A stretch of DNA of 64,000 nt. Source: Oscheius onirici. Taxonomy: Eukaryota > Nematoda > Chromadorea > Rhabditida > Rhabditidae. Of this stretch, positions 58,366 through 64,000 are shown in pieces. Below the pieces are notes generated by a model. The model made no database searches and was not told where the DNA came from. It saw only the letters and a list, made by a program, of their open reading frames with translations. Made by a program: the position numbers and the translations under genes. Position 1 is the stretch's first letter. Each line of letters starts with the position of its first letter. The stretch spans positions 3,534,001 through 3,598,000 of the forward strand of contig OW051472.1 in NCBI GenBank assembly GCA_932521025.1. The letters run 5' to 3'.

Positions 58366-58731
58366 GTAGTCATAGTATGAGGTCACGACGTTTTCTGCAA
58401 TGCAACCGAGTACAGTGTTTTCACGTATTGTGCTTATTTTATTAGGGTACTGGGCGCTATTTCGCCTCATTTGAAAAAGTTGCGAAGGCCGTAAATAATA
58501 CGCCGTGTTGTTTACACCGATTGGATTTGTGGACAAATTTCTTGTGCTTATTTTACAGTAACCTCCTTCCTACAATAAAAATAGACGTTTTGTTGTGGTA
58601 CATTTGGTATTCGTTTGCCAGCGCACTGTTTACCAGTAATGTATGAAATTCCGGGAAAATTATGAAAACATGTTTGTTTTTGTTTTCTTCCATTTTCTTT
58701 TCGCTCAGCCATTCTTTTCATTTTCAGTAAG
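58366..58731. promoter_or_regulatory. Lamin 5' flank with probable trans-splice acceptor
   Basis: TTCATTTTCAG|TAAG precedes the lamin ATG by four bases with no upstream exon evident, fitting spliced-leader addition. The rest has no recognised gene. Confidence 0.45.
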
Positions 58732-60680
58732 ATGTCAAAGAAATCGACTAGGATTTCCATCTCGTCAAACTTCGACACGAGCATACTAGAAGACTCTTCG
58801 AATCTTTTCGGTCTCAACGGTCGTTTGGCCGAATATATCGAGGTTTGACTTTTCGTGTTTACCTTGCTAACAACTGATATATAGAAAGTGCGGCAGCTGG
58901 AACGTGAAAACAATCGCCTGGAAGTGCAGATCCGGGATGTGGAAGTAGTCGAAAAGAAGGAGCGTGGAGATATCGCCAAGCGATTTGAAGATGAGAAGGT
59001 TAGCTCGGGATTTTCTTTGTCCAACTTCCTTTCTTTAGAAGCGTCTTCGTCTCTTAATCGAGAATTTGGAGAAGAGGGAGGCCAAGGCCGCCATGGAACG
59101 AGACAAGGCTGTAGCCGACCACGACCGTCTCAATGTCAAAATCGCCAAGTTGGAGCGCGATTATGCCAAGGTAAATCCTTCAGCGCATGTGCTCAACTAC
59201 ATAAAGTTTTCAGTCAGAAGACGAGCGTTTGATGGCCATTGCCAAGGCGGATGAGGCACAGGGCAAGTTTAGAACCATGCAGGCTCGTATGGATAAGACC
59301 AACGCAGACAACAAGGATCTCACAACTCAAAACAGTCTTCTGTGCAATGAGGTCGCTTCCTTGCAAAAAGCAAAGGAAGACGAGATCCTTCAAAAGACTG
59401 CTGCTCATAACGAACTTAGTCGTCTCGCTGAGGATTTGGAGTTCTTGAAAAGACAACACGCATCGGTCAGTTTTTAGCTAAACTCGGATCAAATCATTTT
59501 GTTCAGGCTCTGCAGGAAGTATGCAGCAAGCGCCAAGTTGACATGACCACTTACCAGAAACAGGTCGTCGAAGATTATCAGTCGAAGCTGCAGGAGCAGC
59601 TTTTTGCTTTCAACGTCGAGCTGAACAAAAAATTGGCTGACGCTAACGAAAAGTTCGAAAAGCAGTACAGGTCCAAACTGCAGGATGCCAACGACGCTCG
59701 TGGAAGAGCTCTTGCCGAAAGCGCCAGTCTTCGAACCAAAATCACTCAACTTGAGAAGACTAGCAATAACAGCGAGACTCTCGTCAGTGTTGAGATCCTG
59801 ATTTCATCTGTTTCAATTTATAGGCCGATGCTCTTCGTCACGAACTCCAAAACATCAAGGATCGCGAGAAGAATCTTATTGAGCAGTTCGAGTCGCAGCT
59901 TGCCGAGAAGGATCGTGCCAACGCTGGCCTCAGCAAGGATATGCAGAGTCTGATGGACGAATACCGCGTCTATATGAACGACAAGATTGCACTCGATTCT
60001 GAGATCAACACTTACAGAATTCTTCTCGAGGTATAGACTTGTTTTTGTTTAAAATCCGTGTTTCAGGGCGAGGAAGAGCGTCTTAATCTCACTCGCAATT
60101 CAGCCAACAACAGTACCGTCTCCAAACATCAAGCCGACTTCACAGCTGGAAGTGCCTCCCGTGGAACTAAAAGACGACGTATCTCCTTCAACGGAGACTC
60201 GGACTTTGATCACAGTCTTCGTGAACGTGTAAGAATAATTTATTTAATTTATAAAAAGTTTCAGATCCACAAGGAGACGATCGGAGACGTAGGAATCGAT
60301 GAGGTTGATCCTGATGGCCAGTGGGTCCGTGTCATCAACTCTGGAGATGAGGAAATCAGCTTGGCTCGTTACGCTCTCACTGTTCGTGCCGGAGTTGAGG
60401 AAGCCGTCTTCAGATTCAACAACAAGACGAAGCTGGCCTCTGGAGCCACCTGCATCGTCTATTCTCATGATTCTGGCCACAAGGGCCAACTTCCCGACAG
60501 CGTCACAATGAAAAGCCAAAATGTACGGTTTTATTGTTTATTCTAAAACATTTTCAGTGGCCGATTGGTGAAGATCCATCTGTCCGCCTTACCGATCCCG
60601 AAGGAGACACAGTCAGCTCTGTCACGTTGGAGGCTACGGAGTCTAACGATCCTTCCAATGATCGTTGTATTGTAATGTAA
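58732..60680 (+). CDS. lmn-1: Nuclear lamin
   Basis: Intermediate-filament protein of the nuclear lamina. About 550 residues from ten or so small exons. Short head (MSKKSTRISISS), then coil 1 starting LNGRLAEYIEKVRQLERENN. The heptad rod continues through ERLMAIAKADEAQ and ALQEVCSKRQVDMTTYQKQV to the rod-end signature YRVYMNDKIALDSEINTYRI LLEGEEERL. After the rod come a basic nuclear-localisation signal (GTKRRRISF), the immunoglobulin-like lamin tail domain (VDPDGQWVRVINSGDEEISL, LASGATCIVYSHDSGHKGQL, WPIGEDPSVRLTDPEGDT) and a terminal CIVM, a CaaX box for farnesylation. Stop 60678-60680. All key features are present, so it looks functional. It is the only intermediate-filament gene in the window. 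Confidence 0.96.
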
Positions 60681-60955
60681 GGTTCTTTTCTTACCCTGTT
60701 TGTTAAACTTCCCACTCTCCAACCGATCCTCATTCTGTTCGTATATCTCGCGTAGTGTTTTATAGAACGGTGTTGTTGTAGCCTGTTATAAATTGTGCGT
60801 AATTCAAAATGAAAACCATATTTTTTATGTTTGCAAAAAAGCGTAGAAACTGCTGGCGCACTAAAGCTTTTCACCGGCCTTGACAACTCGAAATCCACGT
60901 TGGTTACTAGCCACTTTGGGCAGTTCTCCTAGCTACGCGAGTCAGTAGGTTCTCG

Positions 60956-62061
60956 ATGTCGCCTTGCTACCACTCCATATGGGGAATATTCAAATCCTTC
61001 GTCCTTTTCGTCATACTTGCAGTCTGCTGCTACTTCATCACGATTCCGTTGGAGAAGTAAGATAGTCCTGCTCAATTCAATCTTTTTTCAGTAAGCTAAT
61101 AGATGACTTTTGGCGCTACGATCACATGGACAACGAGAACACGCTTCAAGTCATTCAGGATGTGAGTTCTTCCAAAATGACTAAATTTTAACTTTTCTAG
61201 ATTGACGAAACTCGGTACGAGCAAGCCCAAAGATTCGCTGTTCTTCTGTCTCAGACTGGGAATGTGACGGACATTGAGAGTATGTTATCCACCTTGTAGT
61301 AATCAACAGGCTGTAGCATTTCTCTCGGAGTACGTCCTCTTGGCTTACGGAGCGAACTTCACAGCCCCTCCTCCGTTAAAAGAAGAGTGCTGGACTCCAA
61401 AGTAGTTCCTTTCTTATTGGCAGAAAAAATATTTCAGCATGTGGGCTGGATTGACTGATACTCTTCTGAAACGAGATCCGCTGCCGAAAGTGACCAATCG
61501 ATCCTTTGTGCCTTTGCTCAAGATGCTCCTCTCGTTCATCGGAACCGTTTTCGGAATCTTCATTGTCGGTAAGTTACAAATTATACTCCCTCGCAGCTCC
61601 CAAGGCTCAATGTCATTGGCAATCTGGGGAATCTGTACATTCGTCTGCGCTCTTCTCTTCCGTCTAACTGCTGGTTTGGTTCCCGTCATTGTCCTCATCC
61701 TGATGCTTCTCTACACTCTCAGCGTTCTCTTCCTGGTGGCGACGCTTCCGAAATACTCTTCACTGAGAGTCGGTCTTACTGATGGTGTTTACAAAATGGT
61801 TGGATTCTACCAGGAGAGAGCAACATATGAGGAAATTTTTTTAAGAATTGTAAAAATGCCGATGTTTAGAACAAACCGGCTCTGATTGAATTCGTCACTC
61901 GTCTTCTACTCCTGTCAGCACAAGGAGCATTCATATTCGCCCTTGCCGACAACTATCTGATGTGTAGACTTTGTCCAAGAGGATTCGATACATCCCCCGA
62001 ACTTCGCTCATTCAACAAGTACCAGAGCGGCCGACTAGTTCAGGACAAGAAGAACCAGTAA
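60956..62061 (+). CDS. Unknown multipass membrane protein
   Basis: Seven or so exons join mostly in phase. MSPCYHSIWGIFKSFVLFVI begins a first helix (FVILAVCCYFITIPLE). A soluble segment follows (LIDDFWRYDHMDNENTLQVI, DETRYEQAQRFAVLLSQTGN), then NMWAGLTDTLLKRDPLPKVT and a cluster of helices (LLKMLLSFIGTVFGIFIV, MSLAIWGICTFVCALLF, LVPVIVLILMLLYTLSVLFL). The last exon has LLLLSAQGAFIFALADNYLM and ends QSGRLVQDKKNQ with TAA at 62059-62061. Predicted about five to six helices with an extra-membrane domain after the first. No family recognised. It follows lamin by 275 bp on the same strand, and its 3' end is 21 bp from the convergent PSF2 stop. Confidence 0.7.
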
Positions 62062-62082
62062 TCATAAAAATGCGAATTTATT

Positions 62083-62783
62083 TCACATTGTTAGCTCGTG
62101 GGATAAATCTACAAATTGGGCGATTTTCGCGCTGGCTGACAGAGTGGCTCGTAGACTGGCACTCGACACTTCAGCTTCTTGTACGTTGTCCATCCGGGCA
62201 TAGGAGGCTTCGCTCTGCACGCTAAGTTCAAATAAAACGAATCAAATCTACCTGTGAGACGAATTTGAGCGCAGAAGAGCGGATCTTTGCTTCCCGTTTA
62301 TCCCACAAGTCGTGAATGAGGTGTTTAATCTGGAACGGCATTTTTCAGGAGAAGATGATAAGAACGGACCTGATCGGCTTCGAGAATATCTTCTTTTGCA
62401 TCTTTTACTAAAATTCTCGTGATCTCGAAGAAATATTTCGGTAACGCGGCCAAAGTCTCGCTGTCAGATTCTTCTGCTACGAAACGCTTCAACTGTTCGG
62501 TAGACATCCACGAAGGCATCTGAGAACCGAGGCATTATGGTTGCAGGAAATTTTTCTCTAACCACAACAGTGCAGTGATTTTTACGACGAAGCTGAACGG
62601 CCATCCATAACGGGACCATTACGGGAATTCCAGCTTCTAATGGTCCGATGTCACCGGATATTAAATGTAATGTTGGTTCATCTATTTTTGGTACAATCTG
62701 TAAGCGATAAGTGAGAAAGCAAATGAAGAATATACCTGTATTTTCGACTCCTCGCAAAGAAATGCAGTTCTTTCCGGATTCAT
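62083..62783 (-). CDS. psf-2: GINS complex subunit PSF2 (GINS2)
   Basis: Part of the CMG helicase that unwinds DNA at replication forks. Five exons give about 180 residues (human 185). MNPERTAFLCEESKIQ is followed by IVPKIDEPTLHLISGDIGPL, PVMVPLWMAVQLRRKNHCTV, then PSWMSTEQLKRF, aligning with PPEWMDVEKLEK of the human protein. Next come PKYFFEITRILVKDAKEDIL with EADQ, LIHDLWDKREAKIRSSALKF, and an end matching the human tail (ASYARMDNVQEAEVSS), stop 62083. Exons 1 (62736-62783) and 2 (from 62697) join in phase 0. Confidence 0.9.
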
Positions 62784-63204
62784 GTGAAGAATTGTATCTT
62801 CTTCTCACAATAAGCTGAAAATGTTTAGCTAGCTTCAGTAGAAGAAACGAGTATTACATCGTCGCAGTTCAATTAGGCTCCTTTCCCGCTATGCACAAAG
62901 CGTTCAACCTAACGCGAAAGTGCACGGGTGAAAAGAGAGGCTAACATATATGTAAGATACAGGTACATACATACCTATGTCTGTAAAGAGCGGCTGCGAA
63001 AAGCGAGGTGGTTTGGATTCTGCAAAACAGCAATATGTAGGAATTATGTAGTGCAAAACAGGGCAGAGCTTCGCGCTACGCGCAATAGAAGAAAAATTTG
63101 TTTCGGAGAATGAAGGGAGAACATCCTCAAAAAATGGAAAACTGTAGACGCTTCTTTCTTGACATTATTGTGTTTTACTTTTGGTGCTAATAAACAGGGT
63201 AAAC
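62784..63204. other. PSF2 5' flank, no gene recognised
   Basis: No coding region recognised; contains only short open frames and leads into a MITE at 63205. Confidence 0.4.
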
Positions 63205-63423
63205 TAGACATGGCTGTCAGGCCAGGCCCAGGCCTGGGGGCCGGCTCGGAAGAGACTTTTGGTATTTCTCGAACAAAAAGGGTATTTTTTGGTCATTTTT
63301 AGAAAAAGGTTACCTTCAGTTTTTGGTCCGATTCCCTACCCACGTCTAAATCCGGAAACCAGGCCGGTCAGGCCAGGCCCAGGCCTGAAAGTTCCGGCCT
63401 GGCTTGGCCCGGAGCCTTGTCTA
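63205..63423. mobile_element. hAT-type MITE, 219 bp (CAGGCCAGGCCCAGGCCTG family)
   Basis: TAGACATGGCTGTCAGGCCA at the left, GGCCCGGAGCCTTGTCTA at the right. Flanks GGGTAAAC (63197-63204) and AGGTAAAC (63424-63431) match at 7 of 8 bases. GC-rich palindromic subterminal repeats. A fragment of the same family is at 11826-11895. Confidence 0.75.
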
Positions 63424-63652
63424 AGGTAAACAGAAAAGAGAGCAAAAGAAAGTGAGACGGCGACAGTGAACTCGAGTTTCGGTGTGTTTGAACAACCGCC
63501 AAAACTATAAAGAACTGTCAATCAGGGTTTCGAAACAGGCTACAGTAGTTTTGGCTCGTTTGGTTTCATTTCTTGTTCCTAAATTTCCATTGTATTTTTC
63601 TCTTTTCTCGCCACTGATTCTACCGTCCAAAGTTATAATTGGCAGCTTCCAG

Positions 63653-64000
63653 ATGTTCTACTCGTACGAGCAGCTGGTCGGAAGGAATGGGAAATTCGCT
63701 CTTGTTTGGAAACTGGCCACTGCCAGCCAGAAGAGGAAGCCTATCAGTAAGGCAGCTATCCTAGATGTCTCCATCCCAGATTTGTGGTAAGTCATGTTTG
63801 TTGAATTTAAAGTATCATCATTACAGTAAACAACTGGTAGAATTGGTGCCGACGACCGCAGCTTCCATTGCTGAGCTGCGCTCGAAGTTCTCACTCTACC
63901 TATTATCCCAACTACTTTATGGTGTAACCCTAGTCTTCGAACGTCAAACATTGTACCTTGAAAGTTAGTTTCATTCCTTTTTTTCCTATTTTCACAATTG
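63653..64000 (+). CDS. Rad21/Rec8-type kleisin, N-terminus (runs off the right edge)
   Basis: Kleisins close the cohesin ring around sister chromatids. MFYSYEQLVGRNGKFALVWK resembles the MFY..., K/R-GxLAxxWxAA start of Rad21/Rec8/SCC1. Exon 1 (63653-63786) ends in SIPDLC split by a 40-bp intron. Exon 2 (63827-63963) reads KQLVELVPTTAASIAELRSK and then LLSQLLYGVTLVFERQTLYL, matching the conserved ...LRxSxxLLxGVxxIYxRKxxYL region. The TTGGCAGCTTCCAG just before the ATG may be a trans-splice acceptor. Whether it is the mitotic or the meiotic member cannot be told from the first 90 residues. Confidence 0.82.

Noticed and set aside
63482-63790. 102-residue frame starting upstream of the kleisin
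   Set aside because: Same strand but a different frame from the start at 63653, whose exon joins in phase and matches the Rad21/Rec8 N-terminus.

Overview
This is eukaryotic DNA, almost certainly from a nematode. Genes are split by many introns of about 35-60 bp ending in TTTTCAG-type acceptors. Several start codons lie a few bases after an unpaired acceptor, as expected for spliced-leader trans-splicing. The alpha-spectrin reads like the nematode SPC-1 form. Gene calls were made by reading exons and splice sites by eye; product names rest on family motifs recalled, not on database searches.

Layout. 1-7723 (minus): 5' half of a USP9X/fat-facets-type deubiquitinase, running off the left edge. 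7724-15573: a transposon graveyard (two internally deleted hAT transposons, DIRS-like RNase H and tyrosine-recombinase remains, foldback MITEs). 15574-20443 (minus): a second USP9X copy with only the 3' half; it shares a 578-bp identical tract with the first copy. 21.3-22.0 kb: a possible small membrane protein gene. 22.2-24.8 kb (minus): MFS sugar transporter. 25.4-27.1 kb (plus): DP, the E2F partner. 27.1-29.5 kb: no gene except a broken piece of DP. 29.7-30.7 kb (minus): unrecognised gene with apparent frameshifts. 30.9-33.4 kb (minus): RPS4 followed 108 bp later by a TRUB2-like pseudouridine synthase, probably an operon. 33.7-35.1 kb (plus): RNA polymerase subunit RPB12. 36.4-45.8 kb (plus): complete alpha-spectrin. 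46.6-49.3 kb (plus): nucleoporin NDC1. 49.6-50.5 kb (minus): small transmembrane coiled-coil protein. 50.7-51.9 kb: dead non-LTR retrotransposon. 52.6-57.6 kb (plus): FHIP/FAM160 protein. 58.7-60.7 kb (plus): lamin. 61.0-62.1 kb (plus): unknown membrane protein. 62.1-62.8 kb (minus): GINS subunit PSF2. 63.7 kb to the edge (plus): start of a Rad21/Rec8-type kleisin.

The host genes are mostly housekeeping: nuclear envelope (lamin, NDC1), cell-cycle and replication (DP, PSF2, kleisin), cytoskeleton and vesicle traffic (spectrin, FHIP), transcription and translation (RPB12, RPS4, TRUB2). I do not see a dedicated multi-gene pathway. The striking features are the split USP9X duplication, the dense set of hAT-type non-autonomous elements with recognisable 8-bp target duplications, nested insertions inside introns of essential genes, and repeated one-base frameshifts that mostly fall at homopolymer runs and raise the question of sequence accuracy.
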